DNA of 64,000 bases from Limosilactobacillus fastidiosus (GTDB taxonomy: Bacteria > Bacillota > Bacilli > Lactobacillales > Lactobacillaceae). Within the stretch, counting starts at the first letter, position 1; each line of letters begins with the position of its first letter. The stretch spans positions 167,855 to 231,854 of the forward strand of contig NZ_JACIUZ010000044.1 in assembly GCF_014145505.1 (NCBI RefSeq), given 5' to 3'. The position numbers and the translations under genes are program-made. This document shows positions 1 to 9,648 of the stretch, in pieces. The notes beneath the pieces were generated by a model. The model was not told where the DNA came from. It made no database searches and saw only the letters and a program-made list of their open reading frames with translations.

Positions 1-1
1 G

Positions 2-67
2 TTGGATGTAGAACACCAGTTACCTGATGCCATCCGGCTCTTTTTAAAGGTTGGGGGGGTAGGATGA
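2..67 (+). CDS. Possible 3' end of an upstream gene (partial)
   Basis: One frame is open from the window edge to a TGA at 65-67 and would encode a short tail ending K-V-G-G-V-G. Its stop overlaps the recG ATG in an ATGA arrangement, which is typical of translational coupling. The tail does not resemble the usual end of the DAK2/FakA protein often found upstream of recG, and 21 codons can be open by chance, so I cannot name it. Confidence 0.3.
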   Translation: MDVEHQLPDAIRLFLKVGGVG

Positions 68-2103
68 TGAAGAGTCTTCAGGATCCGGTTTCAGTACTAA
101 AGGGAGTTGGTCCCAAACGGGTTGCACAACTAGCAACTTTAAATATTGATAAGATTGAAGATTTGCTAACGTACTACCCAACTAGGTATAACGACTTTAC
201 ACCAAATGACTTAAAAACGGTTAAGGATAGACAAAAAGTAACCGTTAAAGGAAAAATTGTTTCTGAGCCATTATTTAGTCGATTTGGATATCGGCGTAAC
301 CGATTAAGTTTTCGGTTAAAAGTTGGTCAGCAAGTAATTATGGTAACCTTCTTTAATCAGCCATATTTGAAAAAGCAGGTTGAATTAGAACGTCCCGTAA
401 CCGTAATGGGAAAATGGGATGCCACTCGTCAACAGGTAACTGGGACAAAACTAGTAACTACTACGGGTACGCCAGAAAATGAATTTGGAGCTGTTTACCC
501 GGTAAATAAGCATCTTCGGCAGAGCACTTTACGATCGTTGATTCGTCAGGCATACGAAGATTACCAACACGTGATCCCGACCTTGCTCCCGAGAACGCTT
601 AGACAACGTTACCGCTTAATGGATCGACGTGAAATGATTAAGGAGCTTCACTTCCCCGAGAATCAGGCTCTTGCTAAGGCGGCCAGACGTACGGCTACTT
701 ACGAGGAATTTTTCCTCTTTCAGCTACGACTTCAAGCAATTAGACGGGCATACCGCCAGGAGGATGGGACGAGGATCCTATATCGCAACGATGAATTAAA
801 AGAGTTTATTTCTCAGCTTCCGTTTGAGCTGACTAATGCTCAGAAAAGAGTTGTTAACGAAATTTGTCGTGATTTACGGCAGCCAATTCAAATGAACCGA
901 CTCCTACAGGGGGATGTTGGTTCTGGAAAAACAATTGTTGCAGCGATTGCAATTTATGCCACGATTACGGCTGGTTACCAGGCTGCTTTAATGGCCCCTA
1001 CGGAAATTCTAGCAACCCAACATGCCGAAAAAATAGTGAAAGTTTTTGCTGGTACTCATGTTCATGTTGGCTTACTTACCGGTTCGTTAACTGCTAAGCA
1101 GCATCGTGAATTAGTTAATGCGATCAAAAAAGGTGAGATTAACCTAATTATTGGAACACATGCCTTGATTCAGGAGGATGTGCAATATGCTAACCTTGGT
1201 TTGGTAATTACCGATGAACAACACCGTTTTGGTGTTAATCAGCGTCAGCAATTGCGGGAAAAGGGAGAACATCCCGATGTTCTTGCAATGACAGCAACGC
1301 CAATACCACGGACATTAGCGATTACGTCCTATGGGGAAATGGATGTTTCGGTTATTGATGAGCTGCCGGCTGGTCGTAAGCCAATTGAAACACAGTGGTT
1401 AAAGGATAAACAAAGTAATGATGCGTTAAAATTTCTTCGTGAACAGTTAGCGAGTGGCGCGCAAGCATATGTTGTTAGTCCTTTGATTGAGGAATCTGAA
1501 GTGCTCGATGTACAAAATGCGACTGATCTTTACCAACGATTAGCTGATTACTTTCATCCCGACTATAAAGTAGGTCTTCTCCATGGTCGCTTGAACGGTA
1601 ATGAGAAAGATGCTGTAATGAAGGAGTTTCAGGAAGGTAAAATCCAAGTTCTTGTTTCAACGACAGTGGTGGAAGTGGGCGTTGATAATCCAAATGCAAC
1701 GGTAATGATAATTTATAATGCGGACCGTTTTGGTCTGGCTCAGTTACACCAGTTACGTGGGCGCGTAGGCCGAGGAGAACGGCAAAGTTACTGTTTATTA
1801 ATTGCTGATCCAAAAACAGATGAGGGAATAGAACGGATGAAAACAATGGTTGCGACAACGGATGGCTTTAAAGTGGCTCAACGGGATCTCGAGCTTCGTG
1901 GAGCGGGAGATATCCTTGGTGCGAAACAGTCCGGGGTTCCTGATTTTAAGGTTGGTGATCCAGTTGGTGACTTGAAAATTTTACAAATTGCTAAGGAAGA
2001 TGCGACTAACTTGCTAACTACTCCCCATTGGGATCAGATCGATGATAATTTGCCACTTGTCCTTTATCTGAAACGGAACCAACTCGAAACACACTTTGAC
2101 TAG
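64..2103 (+). CDS. recG: ATP-dependent DNA helicase RecG
   Basis: RecG is a monomeric double-strand translocase that reverses stalled forks and branch-migrates Holliday junctions. The 679-residue length is normal for the family. An N-terminal wedge/OB region precedes two helicase lobes: Walker A GDVGSGKT at residues 283-290, a DEQH box at 384-387 followed by RFGV (the RecG form of motif II), the TATPIPRT motif III and the QLRGRVGRG motif VI. Two in-frame ATGs lie at 64 and 67; a G-rich ribosome site is just upstream, so either could be used. It heads a co-directional run into plsX, whose ribosome site directly follows the recG stop. Confidence 0.97.
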   Translation: MMKSLQDPVSVLKGVGPKRVAQLATLNIDKIEDLLTYYPTRYNDFTPNDLKTVKDRQKVTVKGKIVSEPLFSRFGYRRNRLSFRLKVGQQVIMVTFFNQPYLKKQVELERPVTVMGKWDATRQQVTGTKLVTTTGTPENEFGAVYPVNKHLRQSTLRSLIRQAYEDYQHVIPTLLPRTLRQRYRLMDRREMIKELHFPENQALAKAARRTATYEEFFLFQLRLQAIRRAYRQEDGTRILYRNDELKEFISQLPFELTNAQKRVVNEICRDLRQPIQMNRLLQGDVGSGKTIVAAIAIYATITAGYQAALMAPTEILATQHAEKIVKVFAGTHVHVGLLTGSLTAKQHRELVNAIKKGEINLIIGTHALIQEDVQYANLGLVITDEQHRFGVNQRQQLREKGEHPDVLAMTATPIPRTLAITSYGEMDVSVIDELPAGRKPIETQWLKDKQSNDALKFLREQLASGAQAYVVSPLIEESEVLDVQNATDLYQRLADYFHPDYKVGLLHGRLNGNEKDAVMKEFQEGKIQVLVSTTVVEVGVDNPNATVMIIYNADRFGLAQLHQLRGRVGRGERQSYCLLIADPKTDEGIERMKTMVATTDGFKVAQRDLELRGAGDILGAKQSGVPDFKVGDPVGDLKILQIAKEDATNLLTTPHWDQIDDNLPLVLYLKRNQLETHFD

Positions 2104-2116
2104 GAGGTTAATGTTA

Positions 2117-3124
2117 ATGAAAATTGCTGTTGATGCAATGGGTGGCGATAATGCTCCCAAAGCGATTATTGAAGGGGTTGAAGAAGCGCGGGATTTGTAT
2201 CCTGACCTGACCTTTGATCTTTATGGTAATCCAGATAAGTTTACGTCAATGATTAAGAATCATGATCGTTTAAATATTATAAAAACAACTGAAGAGATTG
2301 CGATGGGTGAAGAACCAGTTCGTGCCATCCGAAAGAAAAAGGACTCATCAATTGTCCGTGCTGCTAATGCAGTTAAAGAGGGAAATGCAGACGCTTTCTT
2401 CTCTGCCGGTAATACTGGAGCGGTTCTCGCTGCTGGAATCTTTATTGTTGGCCGAATTCGGGGGATTGATCGTCCTGGATTAACAAGTATTCTACCAATT
2501 ACTAAGCCAGGTGCTAAACGGCAAAGCTTCGTTTATCTTGATAGTGGTGCTAATGCTGAAAGCAAGGAGAAAAACCTAGTTCAATTTGCTTATCTGGGTA
2601 AGTTTTATGCCGAAAAGGTTCTTGGCGTTGCTAATCCACGGGTTGCGCTTCTTAACAATGGTGCTGAAGAAGATAAGGGCGATAAGTTGCATAAAGCGGT
2701 TTGGCAACTTTTAAACGCCGAAGAGGAACTTAATTTTATTGGAAATATTGAATCCGGTGATCTTCTCTTTGGTAAAGCGGATGTTGTTGTCAGTGATGGT
2801 TGGACTGCTAACGCTGCTTTAAAGGCAACTGAAGGGACCGCTAAAATGATGCTGACTGTAATTAAAGACGGAATTTTAAACGGTGGCCTTCGTGCTAAAC
2901 TTGGTTATCTAATGTTAAAGCCTGTTTTCCATCGAATTGGTCAAAAGATGAGTACATCAACGTATGGTGGGGCTGTTCTTCTTGGACTAAAGGCCCCTGT
3001 GGTAAAAACTCATGGTTCATCAGATCCCGCCGCAGTAAAGAATACTATTAGTCAAATCCGTACAATGCTTAAGACTGGGGTCGTCGATAAGACCGTTGAA
3101 TTTTTTAACCAAAACAATGAGTAG
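2117..3124 (+). CDS. plsX: Phosphate acyltransferase PlsX
   Basis: PlsX converts acyl-ACP and phosphate to acyl-phosphate, the donor for PlsY in phosphatidic acid synthesis; it is a peripheral membrane enzyme. The protein starts M-K-I-A-V-D-A-M-G-G-D-N, the hallmark N-terminus. I place the start at 2117 because the AGGAGG at 2102-2107 is then 9 bases away, whereas the ATG at 2111 is only 3 bases away and the TTG at 2096 lies inside recG. The product is 335 residues, matching the family. The neighbour acpP supplies its acyl carrier partner. Confidence 0.96.
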   Translation: MKIAVDAMGGDNAPKAIIEGVEEARDLYPDLTFDLYGNPDKFTSMIKNHDRLNIIKTTEEIAMGEEPVRAIRKKKDSSIVRAANAVKEGNADAFFSAGNTGAVLAAGIFIVGRIRGIDRPGLTSILPITKPGAKRQSFVYLDSGANAESKEKNLVQFAYLGKFYAEKVLGVANPRVALLNNGAEEDKGDKLHKAVWQLLNAEEELNFIGNIESGDLLFGKADVVVSDGWTANAALKATEGTAKMMLTVIKDGILNGGLRAKLGYLMLKPVFHRIGQKMSTSTYGGAVLLGLKAPVVKTHGSSDPAAVKNTISQIRTMLKTGVVDKTVEFFNQNNE

Positions 3125-3182
3125 ACAAGAAGGCAAAAAACGCCTAAAATAGTAGCGAACTAATAAAGAGAGGTAACAGTCA

Positions 3183-3437
3183 ATGGCTGAAGATAAAAAG
3201 CAAGAAATCTTTAATAAGGTTTCAGAAATTGTTGCTGATCACTTTGATGTTGATCGGGCAAAAATTACCGATGAATTAAATTTGAAGACAGATTTAGATG
3301 CTGATTCAATTGACTTTGTTGAATTTATTCTTGAATTAGAAGATACGTTCGGTGAAGAAATTGATGATGAAGATGCTGAAAAGCTAAGTACGATTGGTGA
3401 AGTAGTTAATTACATTGACGAACATACTGCTGATTAA
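3183..3437 (+). CDS. acpP: Acyl carrier protein
   Basis: Acidic 84-residue carrier for acyl chains in type II fatty acid synthesis. The phosphopantetheine attachment Ser is residue 42 in the motif D-A-D-S-I-D; most family members have DSL, so the Ile after Ser is a mild variation. A good ribosome site (AGAGAGG) precedes the ATG. It follows plsX by 58 bases that contain a small AGGC/GCCT hairpin, and it is followed at once by an intrinsic terminator, so recG-plsX-acpP probably ends here. Confidence 0.96.
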   Translation: MAEDKKQEIFNKVSEIVADHFDVDRAKITDELNLKTDLDADSIDFVEFILELEDTFGEEIDDEDAEKLSTIGEVVNYIDEHTAD

Positions 3438-3451
3438 TAGTTTTTTGTGGT

Positions 3452-3487
3452 CCGTGATGAAGGCTTGTACTTTGTCGCGGCTTTTTT
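3452..3487 (+). terminator. Intrinsic terminator after acpP
   Basis: An 11-bp stem (3452-3462 with 3470-3480, including G-U pairs) with a 7-base loop is followed by six T residues at 3482-3487. It separates acpP from rnc. It also argues against starting rnc at the GTG at 3447, which would place this hairpin inside the coding region. Confidence 0.75.
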
Positions 3488-3521
3488 CGCATCTTTAATT
3501 AATAGAAAGGAAGTTTTTACT

Positions 3522-4220
3522 ATTAAGGATTTACAAGACTACTTGGCCAAGGAATTTGATATTCACTTCGATAATCCTGATTTACTTGCAGAAGCATTTA
3601 CTCAGGCCTCATATGTTAATGAACATCCTCATCAAGGACTTAAATTCTATGAACGAATTGAATTTCTTGGCGATGCCGTGTTGGAATTAGTTGTTTCTGA
3701 ATATATTTACAAACGATTCCCAGAATTACCTCAAGGAAAGTTAACCCGTTTGCGGGCAGCAATGGTATGTGAGGATAGTTTTTCCAAGTTCGCTAAGGAA
3801 TGTCACTTTGATCAATATATCCGTCTCGGTCATGGGGAAGAAATGGCCGGTGCGCGACAACGTCCAGGACTACTCTGTGATATTTTTGAATCTTTCGTGG
3901 GTGCTCTTTATTTAGATCAGGGACGTCCTGCTGTTGAAAAATTTGTTCGGCGTGTAATTTTCCCTAAACTTGATATGGGATGGTTTGACCATGCTGTTGA
4001 TGCTAAGACGAGCCTTCAAGAATTCTTACAGCGTAATGGTGATGTTAAGATTGACTACCAACTCTTGGAAGAATCAGGAACGGAGAATGATCCTAAATTT
4101 AAGGTTAATGTATCTGCAGATGGTAAAGTAATTGGTGAGGGAATTGGCTCATCAAAGAAGCATGCTGAAATGCAAGCTGCTAGCCACGCCCTTAATAAGT
4201 TGCGTCAAGAAGGTAAGTAA
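3522..4220 (+). CDS. rnc: Ribonuclease III, probable ATT start
   Basis: RNase III cleaves double-stranded RNA, including the 30S rRNA precursor. The catalytic signature ERIEFLGDAVLEL and the GDIFES-like motif (here C-D-I-F-E-S) are intact, and a C-terminal dsRBD ends with the SSKKHAEMQAA helix. The only in-frame ATG/GTG/TTG upstream is the GTG at 3447, which lies across the acpP terminator. The ribosome site AGAAAGGAAG (3504-3513) is 8 bases before ATT at 3522, which gives the expected N-terminus (x-K-D-L-Q-D-Y-L) and a 232-residue protein of normal length. I therefore infer an ATT start codon. smc follows after 5 bases. Confidence 0.9.
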   Translation: MKDLQDYLAKEFDIHFDNPDLLAEAFTQASYVNEHPHQGLKFYERIEFLGDAVLELVVSEYIYKRFPELPQGKLTRLRAAMVCEDSFSKFAKECHFDQYIRLGHGEEMAGARQRPGLLCDIFESFVGALYLDQGRPAVEKFVRRVIFPKLDMGWFDHAVDAKTSLQEFLQRNGDVKIDYQLLEESGTENDPKFKVNVSADGKVIGEGIGSSKKHAEMQAASHALNKLRQEGK

Positions 4221-4225
4221 GCATT

Positions 4226-7200
4226 ATGCGATTATTATCTCTAACATTGGATGGTTTTAAGTCCTTTGCTCAGAAGACTACAATTAAATTTAAACCTGGA
4301 ATGACGGGAATCGTTGGCCCAAATGGTAGTGGGAAAAGTAACATTATTGAAGCAATTCGCTGGGTAATGGGTGAACAATCTGCCCATCAGCTCCGGGGTG
4401 ATAAGATGGCAGATGTTATTTTTAACGGTTCAAATGACCGAAAACCACTTAATCGCGCCCTTGTTTCAATTACTTTTGATAATAGCGATCATTACCTGGC
4501 GAGTGATTTTACTGAACTAACTATTACGCGAAAGTTATACCGGAATGGGGATAGTGAGTATCTTGTTAATGGTCAAGAAGTCCGCTTGAAGGATATTACT
4601 GATCTTTTCATTGATTCTGGATTGGGACGAGAATCATTTTCCGTAATTTCTCAGGGTCAAATTGAAGCGATTTTTAACGGTAAACCAGCTGATCGTCGTT
4701 CAATTATTGAAACGGTTGCTGGGGTGGCAAAGTATAAGAAGAATAAGGATACTGCGGAAAAACGGCTTGGTTTAACAATGGATAACCTGAACCGGGTTAA
4801 TGATATTATTGCTGAATTAACCAGCCAATTAGAACCATTAGCTGACGAGAGTGCACTTGCTGAGGATTATTTAGAGCAAAAGGGCCAGTATGATCTATTG
4901 GACAGGACACAAACGGTGCATCTCTATGATCAAACAGATAAGTCACTTGTAAGCTTAAAAAATAAACTAGAAAATGATCAACGGATGGTTGATAATTACC
5001 GTTCCAAACTTACAAAATCAACAGTGAGTTTGAATAAGCTAAAGGAGCAACAAACTAGTCTTCAATCACGCAAGGATCAACTCCAAGCAAAAATTCTGAC
5101 CAGTACTGAAATGATCGGGAAATTACAAAATCAACAGTCAGTATCTTCAATTAAGCGTGAACAGCAAGTCCAAGAACGTGAACGGTTGGCTGCACAGCTA
5201 AAAAAGCTTCAAGATCAACAAGCAGCAGCTGTTCATAGTTTATCTCAGGTTAATGATCAAATTCGTTCTCAAGAACAGGCTATTGCCTCCCACCATGCTG
5301 AATTAACTGCTGCAAAACAAATGAGTAGTAGTCAGAGAATCCAACATGTTAATGAACAGTTGGAAAAGCTTCGGGGAACTCAAGTTGATTTAATGCAGCA
5401 AATCACGACCTTTCAAAATCAACAAGCATTTTTGAAGAGTAATCACGAGCAGACGGTGAGCGCTCAACAGCAAAGTAATGCAGAACTTCAGTCAGCTCGA
5501 GAACGTCTAAATAATGTTGAGGGTCAGGAAAAAAACGCCCAAAAAAAGGTTGGGAGTTATCAAGAACAAGTTACCACTTTACGAAAACGCTTAGAAACTC
5601 AACAGAGTCATCAAGGTCAACTACAAGAAAAATACCAAGAAGCTCAGCGTTCATGGTATCGTTCTCTGGGGGATGTTCATTCACTCCAGTCACGGATTAA
5701 AAACTACCAATCAATGCAAGAAGAGTATTCGGGGTACTATCAAGGCGTTCAAAATGTTCTTAAGCAGCGGCAGCAATTTACCGGGCTTGAAGGGGCAGTC
5801 AACGAATTGTTTGATGTCCCTGATAAATATACAACAGCAATTGAAACAGTTCTTGGTAGTCAGTTGCAACAACTGGTAGTTGATCAACAATCGACCGCCA
5901 AGCAAATCATTAATTATTTAGTTCGGCGCCGGGCTGGACGGGTAACGATTCTGCCTCTTAATACGTTAAAGCATCGTCAATCTTCATCAATTTTTAGTCA
6001 ATTAGATTCATTGCCTGGTTATATTGGTCGGGCAACTGACTTGATTAAGTATGCTGATAAGTATGAAGTTGTGGCTCAACATCTTTTGGGGAACACGGTT
6101 GTTGTCGATAACCTTGATCATGCCACAGCCATTTCTAGACACGGTCACCACTATGTCAGAATTGTAACGCTTGATGGACAACTGATTAATGCCAGTGGAG
6201 CAATGACTGGGGGGGCTAACCGTCATCAACGGATTGGTCTTCTTAGTCAAAAGCAGTTAGCAAACCAACTACAGGGGGCTCTGACTAAAGAGCAATTAAC
6301 CGCTGGTAAATTGGAAAAGCAGGTTGCACAATTACAGAACGAACAAAAAACTATTGGTAAACAAATACAGGAATTGCAATCAAAGCTTCACCGTGCAACT
6401 GAACAACTTCATTCTGCAAGTGGTCAAGAGCAGGTTTTACAAACTCAGCGACAAGCACTTGAACGACAAGTTTCAGCACTGGAATTTCAATCTGGACAGC
6501 AGGGACATCAACACGGTGACTATGAACAACAGTTGACTAAGAATGACCAGAAATTGACTGATGCTCAGCGCCAATTTGATGTTAATAAGCAGCAAATCGC
6601 CGAATTACAAGAGCAGGTTAAGCAATTACAAAACGATGAATCAGCACAGAGTCAGCAACTTCATCAGATGGAACAATGGATTGCGGTTGCTAAGGAACGC
6701 TTGCAACAGATTCAGAATCGTCGGCATGATTTAAAATATGAGAAACAAACTCTCCAAATTAATATCGAACACCTTAAGGATCAGCTCCAGCAACTCAATT
6801 TACAGATTAATAGTAACCATGCAGATAATGAATCTAATGAATCAGCATTACATGATGCTAAGCAACAATTAGGTTCCGCTAAGCAGCAATCGACGACAAT
6901 AAAGAAAAAATTAGTGTTGCTCGATGAGCAGGTTACAACGGCTGAAACTGAACATGATCGTCTACGTGAATTGTTAGCAGCCGCGACAAATGAACGGAAC
7001 CAACTGGATGCTCAGCGGGTTCGTCAGGAGTCTCAAATGGATAATTATTTGAACCATTTGAGTTCACAATACTCGATGACAATTAATGAAGCTCGAAAAA
7101 ATATTAGTGATTTACCGGATGATCAACTAAAAATTAAGCTGAAATTATTAAAACGGGGATTAGATGATCTTGGTGAGGTTAATACTGGGGCAATTACTGA

Positions 7201-7789
7201 ATATAAACGTGTTAAGGAACGGTATGATTTTCTCTCGTCACAGCAAGCCGACTTGTTAGCTTCACGTGATCGGTTAAATGAAACGATGAGTGAAATGGAT
7301 CAGCAGGTTAAAGAACGGTTTAATAAGACTTTTAAAAAAGTTTCAGCCGCCTTTGATCAGACTTTCCAACAAATTTTTGCGGGTGGTCATGCTCGACTAG
7401 TTTTAACTGAGCCACACGATCTGCTAACAACTGGGATTGATATTATGGCCCAACCACCAGGAAAGAAGAACCAGCGGATGAGTCTTCTTTCAGGTGGGGA
7501 GAAGGCGTTAACGGCAATTACCCTTTTATTTGCTATTTTGAAAGTCCGCCCAGTACCATTTGCGATCCTGGATGAACCTGAAGCGGCCTTAGATGAGGTC
7601 AATGTTCAGCGGTTTGCTAACTACTTGAGTCACTTCGGTAATGATGGTCCACAATTTATTGTGATTACTCATCGTAAGGGAACAATGATGAATGCAAATG
7701 TCCTCTATGGAGTTACGATGCAGGAGTCAGGTGTTTCCCGAATGGTTTCAGTTGATGTTATTGATACATTAGAGCGTTCGAATGATTAG
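4226..7789 (+). CDS. smc: Chromosome segregation ATPase SMC
   Basis: SMC organises and segregates the nucleoid with ScpA/ScpB. The 1187-residue protein has the Walker A GPNGSGKS at residues 31-38. Long Gln-rich coiled coils flank a hinge near residues 510-670 that contains V-V-D-N-L and S-G-A-M-T-G-G. The C-terminal head carries signature L-L-S-G-G-E-K and Walker B F-A-I-L-D-E followed by P-E-A-A-L-D-E. Length and order are standard. It is co-directional with rnc and ftsY (16 bases apart), the conserved Firmicutes arrangement. Confidence 0.97.
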   Translation: MRLLSLTLDGFKSFAQKTTIKFKPGMTGIVGPNGSGKSNIIEAIRWVMGEQSAHQLRGDKMADVIFNGSNDRKPLNRALVSITFDNSDHYLASDFTELTITRKLYRNGDSEYLVNGQEVRLKDITDLFIDSGLGRESFSVISQGQIEAIFNGKPADRRSIIETVAGVAKYKKNKDTAEKRLGLTMDNLNRVNDIIAELTSQLEPLADESALAEDYLEQKGQYDLLDRTQTVHLYDQTDKSLVSLKNKLENDQRMVDNYRSKLTKSTVSLNKLKEQQTSLQSRKDQLQAKILTSTEMIGKLQNQQSVSSIKREQQVQERERLAAQLKKLQDQQAAAVHSLSQVNDQIRSQEQAIASHHAELTAAKQMSSSQRIQHVNEQLEKLRGTQVDLMQQITTFQNQQAFLKSNHEQTVSAQQQSNAELQSARERLNNVEGQEKNAQKKVGSYQEQVTTLRKRLETQQSHQGQLQEKYQEAQRSWYRSLGDVHSLQSRIKNYQSMQEEYSGYYQGVQNVLKQRQQFTGLEGAVNELFDVPDKYTTAIETVLGSQLQQLVVDQQSTAKQIINYLVRRRAGRVTILPLNTLKHRQSSSIFSQLDSLPGYIGRATDLIKYADKYEVVAQHLLGNTVVVDNLDHATAISRHGHHYVRIVTLDGQLINASGAMTGGANRHQRIGLLSQKQLANQLQGALTKEQLTAGKLEKQVAQLQNEQKTIGKQIQELQSKLHRATEQLHSASGQEQVLQTQRQALERQVSALEFQSGQQGHQHGDYEQQLTKNDQKLTDAQRQFDVNKQQIAELQEQVKQLQNDESAQSQQLHQMEQWIAVAKERLQQIQNRRHDLKYEKQTLQINIEHLKDQLQQLNLQINSNHADNESNESALHDAKQQLGSAKQQSTTIKKKLVLLDEQVTTAETEHDRLRELLAAATNERNQLDAQRVRQESQMDNYLNHLSSQYSMTINEARKNISDLPDDQLKIKLKLLKRGLDDLGEVNTGAITEYKRVKERYDFLSSQQADLLASRDRLNETMSEMDQQVKERFNKTFKKVSAAFDQTFQQIFAGGHARLVLTEPHDLLTTGIDIMAQPPGKKNQRMSLLSGGEKALTAITLLFAILKVRPVPFAILDEPEAALDEVNVQRFANYLSHFGNDGPQFIVITHRKGTMMNANVLYGVTMQESGVSRMVSVDVIDTLERSND

Positions 7790-7805
7790 AAAGAAGGCGT
7801 AGATT

Positions 7806-9284
7806 ATGGGACTATTTGATATTTTTCGTCGTCATAAGAAACATGAGGATACACAAGAAGAGGAAAGCCAAGCTCCAAAGGCTGAGGAACAAGTAGAGAA
7901 TACTGACAAGGACAAAGCAGCCTTGCAAAGCAGTCTTACTGAGTCAGCTGTAAATGAAGAAATCAAGGAAGCTAAAAGCAATCCTATAAGTGAAGAGAGT
8001 ACGGCTGAATTGAGTACTGAGCTTAGTTCTAAGGCGGCGGTCTCTCCACACTTAACTGAACACATTGCAGAAGAAAGTAAAAGTACAGAAGATACTACAA
8101 GTGAAAGTACAGAAGATACCACACCGGTAGCTGAAGAAGCTGCTGGAAGTAACAGCGCTGAGTCCGCTGGTTCATCAACATCGGACCAAGAACAAGTTGA
8201 AACTGCAGAAACCGCAGAAGCAACTACTGAATCATTTAAAGTTGCAAATAAAGCTGAAAACGAACCTGCGGAAATTACAAGTGAAGCTCATAGCGAGCCA
8301 ATAAAAGTGGCAACATCAGATGAAACTACTGAACCAGAAGAAGAAAGCACGGCTAAAAAGTATGATTACGGATTAGAAAAGTCACGGACTGGATTTGGGG
8401 CTCGGTTAAACCGCTTTTTAGCTAATTTCAGGCATGTTGATGAAGACTTCTTTGATGACCTAGAAGATATGTTGATTGAGTCGGATGTTGGTTACGATAT
8501 GGCGATGAAACTCAGTGATGAGTTACGTGAAGAAGTAAAACTGCAAAATGCCAAGAGCAAGCAGGATATTTCTAATGTTATCATCGAAAAGATGGTGGAG
8601 TTATACGACGAAGCCGGTAAAGACGAAAATTCTGATTTAACCTTAGCTCAAGAAGGACCAACCGTAATTATGTTTGTTGGTGTTAACGGAGCTGGGAAGA
8701 CAACCACAATTGGGAAGATGGCAGCCTTATTTAAGGAGCAAGGAAAGAAAGTTTTGTTAGCCGCTGCTGATACTTTCCGCGCTGGGGCAACTGAACAGCT
8801 AGATGTTTGGGCTAAGCGTGATGGTGTTGATATCGTTACTGGTCCAGAAAAGGGCGATCCTGCGGCTGTTGTTTTTGATGCTGTACAAAAAGCAAAGAAG
8901 GAAAACTATGATATTCTCTTTGTTGATACCGCCGGCCGGTTGCAAAATAAGGTTAACTTGATGAAGGAATTAGCAAAGATGAAACGAATCCTTACCCGTG
9001 AAATTCCCGATGCTCCACATGAAGTTCTCCTTGTTTTAGATGCCACTACAGGTCAAAATGCCCTTAATCAGGCTAAGTTATTTAAGGAAAGTACGGATGT
9101 TACGGGAATTGTTCTCACCAAGCTTGACGGAACAGCGCGTGGGGGGATTGTTTTGGCAATTCGAAATGAGCTTCACTTACCAGTTAAGTACGTTGGCTTA
9201 GGTGAAAAGGTTGACGACCTACAGAAGTTTGATGCTAGTGAGTTTGTTTATGGTCTATTCAAGGATTTGGTAGAAGTTGATTAG
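7806..9284 (+). CDS. ftsY: Signal recognition particle receptor FtsY
   Basis: FtsY is the membrane-associated GTPase that docks SRP-ribosome complexes on the translocon. The C-terminal NG domain starts near residue 190 and contains GVNGAGKTTT (P-loop), the DTFRAGA motif, DTAGR and the TKLDGTARGG loop. The first 190 residues are low-complexity and acidic (Glu/Ser/Thr/Ala-rich), as in other lactobacilli, and are expected to assist membrane association. It sits in the smc-ftsY-ylxM-ffh run, so receptor and SRP protein are made together. Confidence 0.97.
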   Translation: MGLFDIFRRHKKHEDTQEEESQAPKAEEQVENTDKDKAALQSSLTESAVNEEIKEAKSNPISEESTAELSTELSSKAAVSPHLTEHIAEESKSTEDTTSESTEDTTPVAEEAAGSNSAESAGSSTSDQEQVETAETAEATTESFKVANKAENEPAEITSEAHSEPIKVATSDETTEPEEESTAKKYDYGLEKSRTGFGARLNRFLANFRHVDEDFFDDLEDMLIESDVGYDMAMKLSDELREEVKLQNAKSKQDISNVIIEKMVELYDEAGKDENSDLTLAQEGPTVIMFVGVNGAGKTTTIGKMAALFKEQGKKVLLAAADTFRAGATEQLDVWAKRDGVDIVTGPEKGDPAAVVFDAVQKAKKENYDILFVDTAGRLQNKVNLMKELAKMKRILTREIPDAPHEVLLVLDATTGQNALNQAKLFKESTDVTGIVLTKLDGTARGGIVLAIRNELHLPVKYVGLGEKVDDLQKFDASEFVYGLFKDLVEVD

Positions 9285-9303
9285 GTAAGGGGTCTGCTTA
9301 CTA

Positions 9304-9645
9304 ATGGAAATTGAAAAAAATGAACGAATTAACTCACTATTTGAATTTTATCAGCCACTCTTAACGGAAAAACAGAATCAGTACCTTGAACTTTACTATG
9401 CTGATGATTTTTCGCTTGGTGAAATTGCCGAAAACTTTCACGTAAGTCGGCAAGCAGTGTATGATAATATCAAGCGGACAGAAAAAATCTTGGAAGATTA
9501 TGAAGCTAAGCTACACTTGGATGCTGAATTTCGAGTGCGGAATAAACAAGCTGACGAAATCCAGCGATACGTTACACAACATTATCCGAATGATCGACAG
9601 TTGAATAACCTTGTAAGTCATTTGGAAAATTTGGAGGAAGAATAA
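9304..9645 (+). CDS. ylxM: YlxM/p13-like putative DNA-binding protein
   Basis: A 113-residue protein of the UPF0122 (YlxM/p13) family, a sigma-70-region-4-like helix-turn-helix protein. The visible HTH is [19 protein letters not shown], around residues 36-55. The family is almost always encoded next to ffh and is suggested to modulate the SRP pathway; the precise role is not established. The gap to ffh is only 3 bases. Confidence 0.92.
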   Translation: MEIEKNERINSLFEFYQPLLTEKQNQYLELYYADDFSLGEIAENFHVSRQAVYDNIKRTEKILEDYEAKLHLDAEFRVRNKQADEIQRYVTQHYPNDRQLNNLVSHLENLEEE

Positions 9646-9648
9646 AAG

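Noticed and set aside
2..67. 3' end of fakA (DAK2 protein) upstream of recG
   Set aside because: The visible tail lacks the family's conserved C-terminal motif, so only an unnamed partial frame is listed.
3447..3521. GTG start at 3447 for RNase III
   Set aside because: It has no ribosome site, encodes an atypical 25-residue extension and falls across an intrinsic terminator.
7832..8122. Antisense ORF opposite the ftsY N-terminus
   Set aside because: It is a shadow of the Glu/Ser/Ala-rich linker, with no start signals.
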